A stretch of 64,000 bases of DNA from Lachnospiraceae bacterium (GTDB lineage Bacteria > Bacillota > Clostridia > Lachnospirales > Lachnospiraceae), in NCBI GenBank assembly GCA_017430085.1, contig JAFRNR010000052.1, forward strand, positions 1-64,000, written 5' to 3'. The notes beneath the pieces are model-generated. The model worked only from the letters and a program-made list of their open reading frames with translations, did no database searches and was not told where the DNA came from. The position numbers and the translations under genes were made by a program. Of the stretch, positions 8,817 through 19,524 are shown in pieces; position 1 is the stretch's first letter, and the number at the start of each line of letters is the position of its first letter.

Positions 8817-9470
8817 ATGAGTGGTAAAAATGGAGAAAAAAGCATCGGCTTCGCCGTCCTGCAGATCGGCCTGGTCATCGCGGCGGTCGCATTGATCGCC
8901 GTGCTGGTCCTGCATTTTACGTCGCAAAGCGGCCGGGATACCCGGAATGCCGGGTATACGGACATGGATCCGCTGCTGGAAAAAGGCGAGCCTCTCCCGG
9001 AGAAAGAATTCGGGAAGCTCACGGTCCGCTGGATCCTCGGCAGTTATGCCTCGGAGGAGGGCGGGTATGAGTACTATCTGGCGATCGCGCCGGACCTGTC
9101 CCTGATCACGATCCGCACCGGAGACAAAAAGGAGATCGCGCAGCTGGAAGCGCTCGCGGATCAGTACGGAAACGCGGGCTCGCAGGAGCAGGTGGACGCC
9201 ATCCCGGGTTATGAGGCGCGGGGCAGGATCGAAAAAATCCAGGAAGAAGAACTGAAGCAGTACTATGAGGAAACGCTGGACGAGATCGGCTTCGACGCCA
9301 TCAGCGGCTTGAAGAAATCCGATCTGCTGATCGATTCCTCCGCCATTCCGGACCGGAATGTGTTCCTCTCTGTCGTGCTTCCGGTCATCGGCCTGGCCGT
9401 TCTGGCCGTCCTGGCCGCCGTTCTGAGGAAGCATAAAAAACAGCAGGCAGCGGCCAGTGAAAAGGAATAA
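8817..9470 (+). CDS. Membrane protein of unknown function
   Basis: I do not recognise this 217-residue protein. It has one hydrophobic segment near the N-terminus (IGFAVLQIGLVIAAVALIAV, about residues 10-35) and one near the C-terminus (LSVVLPVIGLAVLAVLAAVL), separated by about 140 residues rich in charged amino acids. It ends in a basic/acidic tail (RKHKKQQAAASEKE). The middle part, which includes EEELKQYYEETLDEIGFDAI, is likely extracytoplasmic given the two flanking helices. The start at 8817 has a GGAGGAG ribosome site; a longer in-frame start would run into the upstream terminator. It lies between the caspase-like gene and gdhA without obvious functional links to either. Confidence 0.7.
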   Translation: MSGKNGEKSIGFAVLQIGLVIAAVALIAVLVLHFTSQSGRDTRNAGYTDMDPLLEKGEPLPEKEFGKLTVRWILGSYASEEGGYEYYLAIAPDLSLITIRTGDKKEIAQLEALADQYGNAGSQEQVDAIPGYEARGRIEKIQEEELKQYYEETLDEIGFDAISGLKKSDLLIDSSAIPDRNVFLSVVLPVIGLAVLAVLAAVLRKHKKQQAAASEKE

Positions 9471-9533
9471 AGCGAATAATCGTTCCGGCTTTAAAAATAA
9501 TCAAAAAAGCCGGGGAAATTCTGCTTTCCGGTA

Positions 9534-9563
9534 GTGACAAACGGGGTCTATCTGTGGTATTCT
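9534..9563 (+). promoter_or_regulatory. Candidate extended -10 promoter of gdhA
   Basis: GTGACA (9534-9539) and TATTCT (9558-9563) are 18 bases apart, and the -10 is preceded by TGG, an extended -10 motif. An AT-rich hairpin (CCGGCTTT and AAAGCCGG, about 9485-9515) lies just upstream and may end the preceding transcript. Confidence 0.6.
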
Positions 9564-9617
9564 TTAAGTACCTGAAAGGCAACGACCTATAAATTATTAT
9601 TGAGGAGGAAATTTGCC

Positions 9618-10973
9618 ATGTCCTATGTAGATGAAGTGTTAGCCCAAGTTGAGGCCCGCGACGCGAATGAACCCCTGTTTTTACAGACCGTTCGTGAAGT
9701 GCTGAACTCCCTGCGTCCCATGATCGAGCCCAACGAAGAGAAGTATCGCCGGATCGCTCTGCTGGAAAGACTGGTCGAGCCCGAAAAGACCGTGATCTTC
9801 CGCGTACCGTGGGTCGATGACAAGGGTGTTGCGCATGTGAACCGCGGCTACCGCGTCCAGTTCAACAGCGCGATCGGCCCGTACAAGGGCGGCCTGCGTT
9901 TTGCGAAGAACGTGACCCTGGACACCATCAAGTTCCTGGCTTTCGAGCAGTGCTTCAAGAACTCCCTGACCACGCTGCCCATCGGCGGCGGCAAGGGCGG
10001 TTCCGACTTCGACCCGATCGGCAAGTCCGATGACGAAGTCATGCGTTTCTGCCAGAGCTTCATGACCGAACTGTACCGCTACATCGGCGCCAACACCGAC
10101 AGCCCTGCCGGTGACATGGGCGTGGGTGCCCGCGAGATCGGTTTCCTGTACGGCCAGTACAAGCGGATCACCGGTAACTTCGAAGCGGCTGCCGTGACCG
10201 GCAAGTCCCCCGAATACGGCGGATCCCTGGGCCGTCCCACCGCGACCGGTTTCGGCGCTGTGTACTATGCCGAAGAGCTGATCAAGACTCTGGGCCGTGA
10301 CATCAAGGGCGCCACGATCGCTATCTCCGGTTTCGGCCAGGTTGCCTGGGGCGTTGCCATGAAGGCCACCCAGCTGGGCGCCAAGGTCGTGACCATCTCC
10401 GGTCCCGACGGCTACGTATACGACAAGGAAGGCATGAACGACGAGAAGGTCGACTTCCTGCTGACCATGCGTGCCACCGACCCGATGCACTGCAAGCCTT
10501 ACGCTGACAAGTTCGGCGCCGAGTTCCATGAAGGCGAGAAGCCTTGGGGCAAAGTCAAGGCCGATTACTACATGCCTTGCGCCATGCAGAACGACGTCCG
10601 CATCGAGGATGCGAAGAGAATGCAGGAAGAAGGCACCTGCAACGTTCTGATCGAAGTCGCCAACATGCCCACTACTCAGGAAGCCATCGATTTCCTGCGT
10701 GAGAACGGCTGGGTCGTTGCTCCTTCCAAGGCCGTCAACGCCGGCGGCGTGGCCGTGTCCGCCATGGAAATGGCTCAGGACGCTTCCAAGTACTACTGGA
10801 CCGAAGCGGAAGTCGAAGAGAAGCTGCACGCCATCATGAAGGACATCTTCAACAGCTCCCTGAAGGCTGCCAACAAGTTCGGTCTGGACGGTGTGAACTG
10901 CCTGATCGAAGGCGCCAACCTGGCTGCTGCCGACAAGATCGTGACCTCCATGGTCGCTCAGGGCATCGTGTAA
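9618..10973 (+). CDS. gdhA: Glutamate dehydrogenase, hexameric, probably NADP-dependent
   Basis: This 451-residue enzyme interconverts glutamate and 2-oxoglutarate plus ammonia and is a main nitrogen assimilation route. The catalytic segment with Lys in PIGGGKGGSDFDP, the substrate segment GPYKGGLRF, the Rossmann motif ISGFGQVAWG and the ANMPTT and SKAVNAGGVAVS motifs are all present. The length and the N-terminal helical region (MSYVDEVLAQVEARDANEPL) match the class I hexameric GdhA of bacteria such as E. coli and clostridia. The start at 9618 is chosen for its GAGGAGGA ribosome site. It is monocistronic with its own promoter and a perfect terminator. NADP use is inferred from the family, not visible directly. 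Confidence 0.96.
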   Translation: MSYVDEVLAQVEARDANEPLFLQTVREVLNSLRPMIEPNEEKYRRIALLERLVEPEKTVIFRVPWVDDKGVAHVNRGYRVQFNSAIGPYKGGLRFAKNVTLDTIKFLAFEQCFKNSLTTLPIGGGKGGSDFDPIGKSDDEVMRFCQSFMTELYRYIGANTDSPAGDMGVGAREIGFLYGQYKRITGNFEAAAVTGKSPEYGGSLGRPTATGFGAVYYAEELIKTLGRDIKGATIAISGFGQVAWGVAMKATQLGAKVVTISGPDGYVYDKEGMNDEKVDFLLTMRATDPMHCKPYADKFGAEFHEGEKPWGKVKADYYMPCAMQNDVRIEDAKRMQEEGTCNVLIEVANMPTTQEAIDFLRENGWVVAPSKAVNAGGVAVSAMEMAQDASKYYWTEAEVEEKLHAIMKDIFNSSLKAANKFGLDGVNCLIEGANLAAADKIVTSMVAQGIV

Positions 10974-10997
10974 TCCGACGCCTGACAGGTTCTGAAG

Positions 10998-11030
10998 AGG
11001 CCCCGGGAATTCCCGGGGCCTTTTCTTTTT
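10998..11030 (+). terminator. Rho-independent terminator of gdhA
   Basis: A perfect 10-bp stem (AGGCCCCGGG and CCCGGGGCCT) around an AATT loop is followed by a T-rich run. Confidence 0.93.
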
Positions 11031-11054
11031 CGGCGGGTCTGCTATACTGGTCCC

Positions 11055-11082
11055 GTAACCTTTCGGTCCCTTTTTCCGATAA
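11055..11082 (+). promoter_or_regulatory. Possible ECF-type promoter of the sigma/anti-sigma operon
   Basis: GTAACC (11055-11060) and CGATAA (11077-11082) are 16 bases apart, which fits the AAC-N16-CG layout of ECF promoters and would imply autoregulation. A TATACT at 11043 without a convincing -35 is an alternative. Confidence 0.35.
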
Positions 11083-11102
11083 ACAGATTAAAGGAGCCTG
11101 CC

Positions 11103-11681
11103 ATGACCGTTTCCTCCGGGAAAAATGACGAGAAGATCCTGGCCCTGTTCCGGGAACGCTCGGAAGACGCCGTCCGGGAGACCGCGCGCTGCTACGGCGC
11201 TGTTTTGCGTGCCCAGGCGCTGCGCCTGCTGGGTAGTCCGGAGGACGCGGAAGAGGTGGAAAACGACGTCTACCTCACCGCCTGGAATCAGATCCCGCCG
11301 GACGAACCGCGTCCGCTGCTGCCGTATCTCCGCACCATCTGCCGCCGCCGCGCGCTGGACAAACTGGACGAACGGACCGCGCAGAAGCGGGGCGGCGGGC
11401 AGTCGGACCTGATCCTGGAAGAACTGCAGGAAAGCCTTCCGGCCGACGACGGCCGCAGCTGGGCGGAACGTCTCAGCCTGGAAGAGGCCCTGAACGGCTT
11501 CCTGGACGGCCTGACCGCCGGCGAGCGGAAGATCTTCCTGCAGCGCTACTGGTACTTCCTCCCCGTGAAGGAATTGGCCGCGCAGAACGGCGTCAAACCG
11601 GGCCACGCCAAGGTGATCCTGTACCGGCTCCGTCAGAAACTGAAAGACTATCTGGAAAAGGAGGATCTCTGGAATGGATAA
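11103..11681 (+). CDS. ECF-type RNA polymerase sigma factor
   Basis: This 192-residue protein has the two-domain sigma-70 layout of ECF factors. Region 2 covers about residues 15-95 with the core-binding segment GSPEDAEEVENDVYLTAWNQ and the -10-recognising basic end PYLRTICRRRALDK. Region 4 covers about residues 120-185 with LTAGERKIFLQRYWYFLPVK and a helix-turn-helix (ELAAQNGVKPGHAKVILYRLR). A GGAG ribosome site lies before the ATG. The stop overlaps the start of the next gene by eight bases, so the two are translationally coupled, as usual for a sigma factor and its membrane regulator. The inducing signal is unknown. Confidence 0.9.
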   Translation: MTVSSGKNDEKILALFRERSEDAVRETARCYGAVLRAQALRLLGSPEDAEEVENDVYLTAWNQIPPDEPRPLLPYLRTICRRRALDKLDERTAQKRGGGQSDLILEELQESLPADDGRSWAERLSLEEALNGFLDGLTAGERKIFLQRYWYFLPVKELAAQNGVKPGHAKVILYRLRQKLKDYLEKEDLWNG

Positions 11682-14397
11682 CAGGGAACTCTTGCGGGCG
11701 CTGGGAGGCGCCGCGGAAAAATACGTGAACGAAGCCGAGCCGCAGGAGACGGAAACGACGGCGAAACCCCGTATCCGGAAACCGCTGATCTGGGGAACAG
11801 CGGCGGCTGCCTGTGTGCTGATTGCCGTGTTAGCCTTGACCGGCGGATGGTTCAGGCGGCAGAAGGGCGAGGAGCCCGGCCTGATGACGGAGACGTCGCA
11901 GCAAGGGAAAAACAGCGTTGAGAATCCGGCGAAAAACAGCAGCGGGGCGCAATTGATAAGCAGCAGCGAGGCGCAGGAGAATCAGGACCGGATCCTGTAT
12001 CAGGATGACCGCTGGACGGTGAAAGATATCACCGGACTGCCCGCGGACAGCAGCGGGCCCGAATATATTGAGCAGGGTGAGCTGCGGTATTTCACGGACC
12101 GCGAACTGATGGAAGAATCGGACGTCATCCTGCGCGGCCGTCTGACCGGCAGGCGGATCGTGGAGATCACGAATGTAAAGTCCGATTTCTCGCAGTATGC
12201 CAGCATTCTGACCGTAGAGCCCCTCCGCGTCCTGAAAGGGGAACTGAAACACGAAGGCCCGATCGAGATCTACGTGCAGCAGCCCGGCCGGAATGAATCC
12301 ACCTACGGAACGGACTGGGCGCTGAAGAACGCGAAGCCGGACAGCGAGGGCATCCTGCTGCTGCATGAGCTTTCCTACGAATTTCAGAAGGCTTTGGCGG
12401 ATTACGATGGATGGGCCCCCTGCTTTGCTGTCTGGGGCGCCGGGGACGGCATTGCCCTGCCGCAGCATTATTTCGCCAGTTACGACAAAAACTGGACGCT
12501 GGACGAGGCGGAAGCCCGCACCAAAACCCTGCTGGGCGACGGCGAGGACCTGCCGGCCGACTTCGCGTTCTGCATCGATTACCGTTATGAGGGCGAAAGC
12601 CGGGAACATGACCAGGGCTTTTCTTACGACAGCGTCAGCGGCCGCATGGAAGAGATCCTGTCTTTTGCCGGCGATCTCCGCATGCGGACCGCCGTCTTCA
12701 ACATGGAAGAGTCCGACAGGAAGCTGTTCCGCGACTGCCTGGAACGCCTGAAAGACTTCCCGGAAGAGATCGTTCATGAAAAAGGAGAGTTCGGAGAGAT
12801 CTTCCGCGTCGAGATCCGCTGGCAGGAGGACGGACGGCAGTACAGCGTCCGGTACCGGGGCGGCGCGATGGGATACGGAAACAGTTACAATAAACAGATG
12901 GGGGTCTTGTCGGGAGCCGTGCGGGAGATGCAGCACATTTTTGAGGAGTGCCGGGAAGATTTCGTCGACGTCCGCCACGCGGAACTGCTCCCCTACAGCC
13001 GGGAAGGCTACGCGCAGCTGCAGAAGGAAAACCGCGCGGAAGGCACCGGCCTGTGGGCAGCGGAAGAGACGCCGGGGGATATTCTGTATTCCGACGAGTA
13101 TGTGACGGTCCGGAAGGCGTCCGGCAGCGGGATGGAAACTCGGCAGGAATATGCCAGCCTCGCCTATCTGACGGAGCGCGAACTGTTCACCGGCGGGCTG
13201 ACCCTGGTGGCGGAACTGACGGATGCGGAGGACGTGGAGATCGTCCGGAAGGAAGAGGACCCGCTGCTCACCGGACTCGGTCCGGGCCGGGCCACGCTCC
13301 TGACGATCAAACCCGTACAGGTCCTGTACGGAGACCTCCCGGCCGGGGATTCCATCCGCGTGCTCGTGGATCAGTGCCTGAACTCCAGCCTGGAGAACCG
13401 CAGCCTTTCCGGCGCGTCCGCGTGGATCGGCCGGAAGGCGATCTTCATGATCTATCCCGTCGCGGAACCGGCGGAAGGGGAGGAGGCGCTCGCCTGGCGC
13501 GGAGCCCTGGCGAATTATACCGTGGGTGACAATCTGCGCTTTGCCATCTGGGAGACTGCGGGCGGCCTCAGTTATCTGCAGTCCGCGTTCCCGGGATTGT
13601 CCAAGACCTGGAGTCTGGATCAGGCGGCGGACTATGTGCGGGAAGTGACCGCGCCGGACGTCACGGTGCCGGAGGATTTCTATATCGAGTTTTCCTGCCG
13701 CTATTGGGATGAGGACGGAAACGAATATCTGGCCCGATATTATGACAGCCGCAGCGGTCAGTTCTCCTGCGAGGGATCTGATTTCTGGGAGGAGGAATAC
13801 GGCGGGGACCATATGACCACGGTCTTCCCGGAGGACCGCATGCTGCTGAGCAAATTATACCTGAGCTGCCTGCGCCTGAAGGATCTGCCGGAGGAACTGA
13901 ACTACATGGCGGTGAGGGCCGGCGCGCCGGATTCCCGCGAGGTCCGGATCCGCTTCTGCCTGGACGGTCAGGAGAAGGAGATCCGCTTTACGGGACTGTA
14001 CTACGTTCCGGAGTGGGCGGAGGATGACCTGCAGCGCCTGGATCAGTCGGAGACCGAGATCCGTTATTACCTGGACGGATGTAAGGCCATGCTGGCCTGG
14101 CAGGAGGAACTGGAACCCGTCCGCGCCGCCCGCCGGCTGGCGCGCTCGCAGCAGACTGCCGCGGCCCTGGAAGCCGCCCTCGAAGCCCAATACGGCCCCG
14201 GCGGCGCGCCTGACTTCTATCTGGGCTATCATTTCTCCTACGGCTATCTGGAGATCTGCCTGAAGACCGCCCCGGACGACCGGACCGGCGGGGCATGGAT
14301 CCGCGAGATCTGGGAACTCCTCCCGCCCGAAGCCGGCAGCTACCTCCTGATGTCCTGCAGGGAAGACGAGATCCCGGACGACCTTATCCGTCCGTGA
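11674..14397 (+). CDS. Giant membrane-anchored partner of the ECF sigma factor (putative anti-sigma) with duplicated ectodomain
   Basis: This 907-residue protein has a short cytoplasmic N-terminus (about 35 residues, starting MDNRELLRALGGAAEKYVNE), one transmembrane helix (GTAAAACVLIAVLALTGGW) and a very large outer region. Position, topology and overlap with the sigma gene suggest an anti-sigma factor, though no known anti-sigma fold is evident. The ectodomain is an internal duplication: YFTDRELMEESDVILRGRLT near residue 145 is echoed by YLTERELFTGGLTLVAELTD near 495, and FAVWGAGDG...WTLDEAEA by FAIWETAGG...WSLDQAAD. The halves have diverged to low identity. A third, shorter C-terminal region follows. 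Ligand and function of the ectodomain are unknown. Confidence 0.75.
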   Translation: MDNRELLRALGGAAEKYVNEAEPQETETTAKPRIRKPLIWGTAAAACVLIAVLALTGGWFRRQKGEEPGLMTETSQQGKNSVENPAKNSSGAQLISSSEAQENQDRILYQDDRWTVKDITGLPADSSGPEYIEQGELRYFTDRELMEESDVILRGRLTGRRIVEITNVKSDFSQYASILTVEPLRVLKGELKHEGPIEIYVQQPGRNESTYGTDWALKNAKPDSEGILLLHELSYEFQKALADYDGWAPCFAVWGAGDGIALPQHYFASYDKNWTLDEAEARTKTLLGDGEDLPADFAFCIDYRYEGESREHDQGFSYDSVSGRMEEILSFAGDLRMRTAVFNMEESDRKLFRDCLERLKDFPEEIVHEKGEFGEIFRVEIRWQEDGRQYSVRYRGGAMGYGNSYNKQMGVLSGAVREMQHIFEECREDFVDVRHAELLPYSREGYAQLQKENRAEGTGLWAAEETPGDILYSDEYVTVRKASGSGMETRQEYASLAYLTERELFTGGLTLVAELTDAEDVEIVRKEEDPLLTGLGPGRATLLTIKPVQVLYGDLPAGDSIRVLVDQCLNSSLENRSLSGASAWIGRKAIFMIYPVAEPAEGEEALAWRGALANYTVGDNLRFAIWETAGGLSYLQSAFPGLSKTWSLDQAADYVREVTAPDVTVPEDFYIEFSCRYWDEDGNEYLARYYDSRSGQFSCEGSDFWEEEYGGDHMTTVFPEDRMLLSKLYLSCLRLKDLPEELNYMAVRAGAPDSREVRIRFCLDGQEKEIRFTGLYYVPEWAEDDLQRLDQSETEIRYYLDGCKAMLAWQEELEPVRAARRLARSQQTAAALEAALEAQYGPGGAPDFYLGYHFSYGYLEICLKTAPDDRTGGAWIREIWELLPPEAGSYLLMSCREDEIPDDLIRP

Positions 14398-14420
14398 CCG
14401 GAAATAACGAAAAAACCTAA

Positions 14421-14446
14421 CGGGCCGATGGCACATCGGCCCCTAC
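14421..14446. repeat. Family A dispersed palindrome
   Basis: The sequence CGGGCCGATG-GCA-CATCGGCCCC forms a hairpin just after the anti-sigma-like gene. It belongs to family A, whose commonest form is GTAGGGGCCGTTG followed by CAACGGCCCG. Confidence 0.85.
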
Positions 14447-14492
14447 GAACCGTTCCGCCGCATCCCGCTGAAAAAATGCCGGCCGGTGTCCC

Positions 14493-14733
14493 GTAGGGCC
14501 TGATGTGCCATCAGCCCGTTTGGTTTGGAATAATCGTAGGGGCCGTTGTCTCAACGGCCCGCTTTGTTTGGAAAAATCGCAGGGGCTGTTGTCTCATCAG
14601 CCCGTTTGGTTTGGAATAATCGTAGGGGCCGTTGTCTCAACGGCCCGCTTTGTTTGGAAAAATCGCAGGGGCTGTTGTCTCAACGGCCCGTTTGGTTTGG
14701 AATAATCGTAGAGGCCGTTGTCTCAACGGCCCG
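14493..14733. repeat. Tandem array of six 43-bp units, each carrying a family A palindrome
   Basis: Family A palindromes start at 14493, 14536, 14579, 14622, 14665 and 14708, an exact 43-base period. Each is about 26 bp and is separated by a T/G-rich linker (TTTGGTTTGGAATAATC or CTTTGTTTGGAAAAATC). Two unit types alternate: those at 14536, 14622 and 14708 begin GTAG, those at 14579 and 14665 begin GCAGGGGCTG, giving an 86-bp higher-order repeat. The linkers are repeated rather than unique, so this is not a CRISPR array. Confidence 0.92.
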
Positions 14734-14738
14734 AAAAC

Positions 14739-14797
14739 CTGACAAAGGAACCGTCCCCCTGTCAGAAAAATGCAGGGGCCGTTGTCTCAACGGCCCG
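14739..14797. repeat. Family B element followed by a family A element
   Basis: The family B copy (CTGACAAAGG...CCTGTCAG, 14739-14765) and a further family A copy (14772-14797) fill the space between the tandem array and the stop codon of the minus-strand membrane protein. Confidence 0.85.
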
Positions 14798-14800
14798 CAA

Positions 14801-15589
14801 TTACATCGGCAAATGCGTGAAAGACCAGAAGATGACCAGCGCGGCCACGACGTTGGCGGCGCCTGCGAATTTGCCGACTTTGTTCTTGTTGTCGTCCATG
14901 AGGAGGGTCAGGAAGGCGAGGTCGAACATGAGGTAGAAGATGGAGGCGACGGCAAAGGCGATGTAGGCGCGGGGGTCGCAGTTGACCCAGGTGCGGGAAA
15001 TAAAGCAGATGATGGCCTTCGTCGGGATGGTGTACAGGAAAAAGATCTTCCAGCTGCGGTGCGAGCGGATGCCGACCATCCGCAGGATCACGGCCTCCAC
15101 CAGCAGATAGATCGCCAGGTGCATCAGCATGATGGCGGCGCTGCGGGTCCAGGGCACGCCGACCGTGAGCGTCCCCTTATTCATATCCAGAATGAGGTAA
15201 TCGTCGTAATCGCGCTCTTTGAGCTGCTCATACGGGATGGCAACGGTGAATTCGCGTTCGCCGTCCTTCGCGGTGAGCGTGGCGCCTTCGAAGTCATAGG
15301 AGTTGCCGAACCACAGGTCTTTGGCGGGGTTGAAAAGAAAACCGTCGTCCCGGGACAGGCGGAACAGGGTCTCCCAGACCCGGCGGTCCTTTTTGATGAC
15401 GGTGCTGATCGGCCTTCCGTCCGTGTGGTCGACCATCGTCACCTTGACTTCCACGTCCCCGGATGCATGCAGCACGGCGATCGTGATGGCAGGATTATGA
15501 TAAACGCCGAATGCCTGCACGCCGAGCGGCAGGATCAGCATGAGCAGACCGATCAGGACGACCGAGATCCGGTGCAGTTTTTTATTCAT
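14801..15589 (-). CDS. Membrane protein of unknown family, paralogue of the adjacent upstream gene
   Basis: I do not recognise this 262-residue protein. It has a signal-like N-terminal helix (SVVLIGLLMLILPLGVQAF), about 115 residues of probable outer domain with motifs AITIAVLHASGDVEVKVTM, GNSYDFEGATLT and IPYEQLKE, and then four hydrophobic helices. The stretch DKGTLTVGVPWTR in its neighbour is matched here by MNKGTLTVGVPWTR immediately before the first helix. It is 39 bases downstream of the paralogue on the same strand and has an AGGAAG ribosome site, so the pair is likely one operon. GVPWTR and the WxxNxDPR motif near helix 3-4 are conserved in both and are good family signatures. Confidence 0.75.
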   Translation of the reverse strand: MNKKLHRISVVLIGLLMLILPLGVQAFGVYHNPAITIAVLHASGDVEVKVTMVDHTDGRPISTVIKKDRRVWETLFRLSRDDGFLFNPAKDLWFGNSYDFEGATLTAKDGEREFTVAIPYEQLKERDYDDYLILDMNKGTLTVGVPWTRSAAIMLMHLAIYLLVEAVILRMVGIRSHRSWKIFFLYTIPTKAIICFISRTWVNCDPRAYIAFAVASIFYLMFDLAFLTLLMDDNKNKVGKFAGAANVVAALVIFWSFTHLPM

Positions 15590-15628
15590 GGAAAGCTTCC
15601 TGTATCTTGCCCCTTCGGGGGTTCTATT

Positions 15629-16429
15629 TTATGAGGCGATCGGCAGAAACTGCAGCGCCCCGAAAATGGCCAGTCCGGCCGCGATATTGCTGACCGCTGC
15701 GAAATGGCTGAGTTTGTCCTTGGACTCGTCGATGGTCAGCAGGTATACCGCCAGGTCCAGCACGATGGCAAAGACCGCCATCACGCCGAAAAAGACGAAG
15801 GACCGGGGATCCACGTTGAGCCAGTCCCGGATGAACCAGCACCAGGCGCCCTTCGAAATGACGGTGTAGATCAGGAAGGTGCGCCAGCTCGCCCGCTCGC
15901 GGACGCCGAAAAGCCAGAAGACCGCGCCTTCGACCAGCAGGTAGATCCCCAGATAAAACAGCAGCATGGCCGCGGTGCGGGTCCAGGGCACGCCGACCGT
16001 GAGCGTCCCCTTGTCCGCGTCCAGCAGCAGGAAATCGTTGAACGAGGCTTCCTTGAGCTGCGTGTACGGGATGGCAATGGTCAGCGTCCGGTCCCCGTCC
16101 GTCAGGGTGACATAGGCGTCCTTGAAATCATAGGAGTTGCCGTACCAGTTGTCCAGGTCGAAGACGGCGTAGCGGTACAGGCGGAAGCAGGTTTCCCAGG
16201 CCCGGCGCTCCTTATCCGGTTTCACGACGAAGGATTCCCCGCTGCGCTGGTGGAACATGGTCACCTGCATTTTCACGTCCGCCGAGCCGTGCAGGACGAC
16301 GATCGTGATGGCCGGTTTATGGTACACGCCGACTCCCACGCCGGGGCCGCCCGCGTGCGCGGCAAGCGGCAGGGCCAGCGTGATCAGGCAGATCAGCAAA
16401 GCGGAAAACCGGACCAGTTTTCGGGACAT
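15629..16429 (-). CDS. Membrane protein of unknown family, first gene of a paralogous pair
   Basis: This 266-residue protein shares its whole architecture with the following gene: a signal peptide ending near LAAHAGG, an outer domain with AITIVVLHGSADVKMQVTM and GNSYDFKDAYVTLTDG, the conserved GTLTVGVPWTR, then four hydrophobic helices with WLNVDPRSF. The start at 16429 (MSRKLVRFS) is preferred over an in-frame ATG upstream because AAGGAG lies just before it and a signal peptide then begins cleanly. The glycine-rich insert (GGPGVGVGVYHK) is unique to this copy. Function is unknown; a membrane sensor or an accessory to an envelope process is possible but not shown. Confidence 0.75.
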   Translation of the reverse strand: MSRKLVRFSALLICLITLALPLAAHAGGPGVGVGVYHKPAITIVVLHGSADVKMQVTMFHQRSGESFVVKPDKERRAWETCFRLYRYAVFDLDNWYGNSYDFKDAYVTLTDGDRTLTIAIPYTQLKEASFNDFLLLDADKGTLTVGVPWTRTAAMLLFYLGIYLLVEGAVFWLFGVRERASWRTFLIYTVISKGAWCWFIRDWLNVDPRSFVFFGVMAVFAIVLDLAVYLLTIDESKDKLSHFAAVSNIAAGLAIFGALQFLPIAS

Positions 16430-16480
16430 CGGGCACTCCTTCGGAAAACGGCGTATTTCGGGACTCGTCACCTCTTATTT

Positions 16481-16508
16481 ATTATATCAGATTAATCAGC
16501 AATGTCCA
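16481..16508 (-). promoter_or_regulatory. Sigma-70 promoter of the paralogous membrane-protein pair
   Basis: On the minus strand TGGACA (16508-16503) and TATAAT (16486-16481) are 16 bases apart, with TGA just before the -10 box. Confidence 0.75.
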
Positions 16509-16566
16509 GCATTCTGTTGAGGCTTTGTCCTGCGGACGGCCGGATGGGAAAATTGAGAAAAATACG

Positions 16567-16596
16567 TTGCGCCTGACCGCACATCCGTGTTATGAT
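16567..16596 (+). promoter_or_regulatory. Candidate extended -10 promoter of the V-ATPase operon
   Basis: TTGCGC (16567-16572) and TATGAT (16591-16596) are 18 bases apart with TGT before the -10 box. The leader to the first gene is about 95 bases. Confidence 0.6.
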
Positions 16597-16698
16597 ATAA
16601 GCGAGTTAATATTCGGTCTTCCGGAGCGCGGAAAAGGACGTCGGATCCGCGCCGGATATCATTGTTTTGTACTGATCGTTTTTCAGAGGAGCATTCAT

Positions 16699-17007
16699 AT
16701 GGATAATCCCGTGATCCAATCGATTTTGGAAGAAGAAGCCCAGGCGGCGCTGGAGATCTCGGCGGCCCGGGATAAGGCGCAGGCCCTGATCCGGGACACG
16801 CAGGAACGTCTGAAACTGGAAAAGAAACAGGCGCAGGAACAGGCCGAGGCCCATCTGGCGGACTGCCGCCGGGAGGCTGACGAGCTCTCTGCCCGCAACA
16901 GACGCAAGGCAGAGGAAGAAGCCGCGACCCGCCGCGCCGTGCTGCGCGCGGCCTCCGCCCAGAAGATCGACCGGGCGGCGGATGCCGTGCTGTCCTATTT
17001 ACGGTAA
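16699..17007 (+). CDS. V-type ATPase subunit G/H-like stalk protein
   Basis: This 102-residue protein is almost entirely a charged alpha-helix with heptad character (KAQALIRDTQERLKLEKKQA...), as expected for the peripheral-stalk subunit G (also called H or NtpF in some systems) that pairs with subunit E. It is the first gene of the V-ATPase operon and ends 15 bases before subunit I. The start at 16699 has an AGAGGAG site; an in-frame upstream ATG would put the promoter inside the gene. The identification rests on position and coiled-coil character, since this subunit diverges quickly. Confidence 0.75.
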   Translation: MDNPVIQSILEEEAQAALEISAARDKAQALIRDTQERLKLEKKQAQEQAEAHLADCRREADELSARNRRKAEEEAATRRAVLRAASAQKIDRAADAVLSYLR

Positions 17008-17022
17008 GGAGCGACGCATTTT

Positions 17023-19504
<2,482 letters not shown>

Positions 19505-19524
19505 ACGACGGAAGGAGGCCGAAT

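Noticed and set aside
6620-9022. An 800-codon minus-strand frame
   Set aside because: It is antisense to the Ig/caspase-like gene and its periodicity reflects the Ig repeats on the other strand.
9485-9515. Rho-independent terminator before gdhA
   Set aside because: The stem (CCGGCTTT and AAAGCCGG) has a 13-base AT-rich loop and no T-run on the plus strand, so it is noted only as a hairpin.
14493-14733. Possible CRISPR array
   Set aside because: The period is regular, but the intervals between palindromes are themselves repeated rather than unique, and no cas genes are near.
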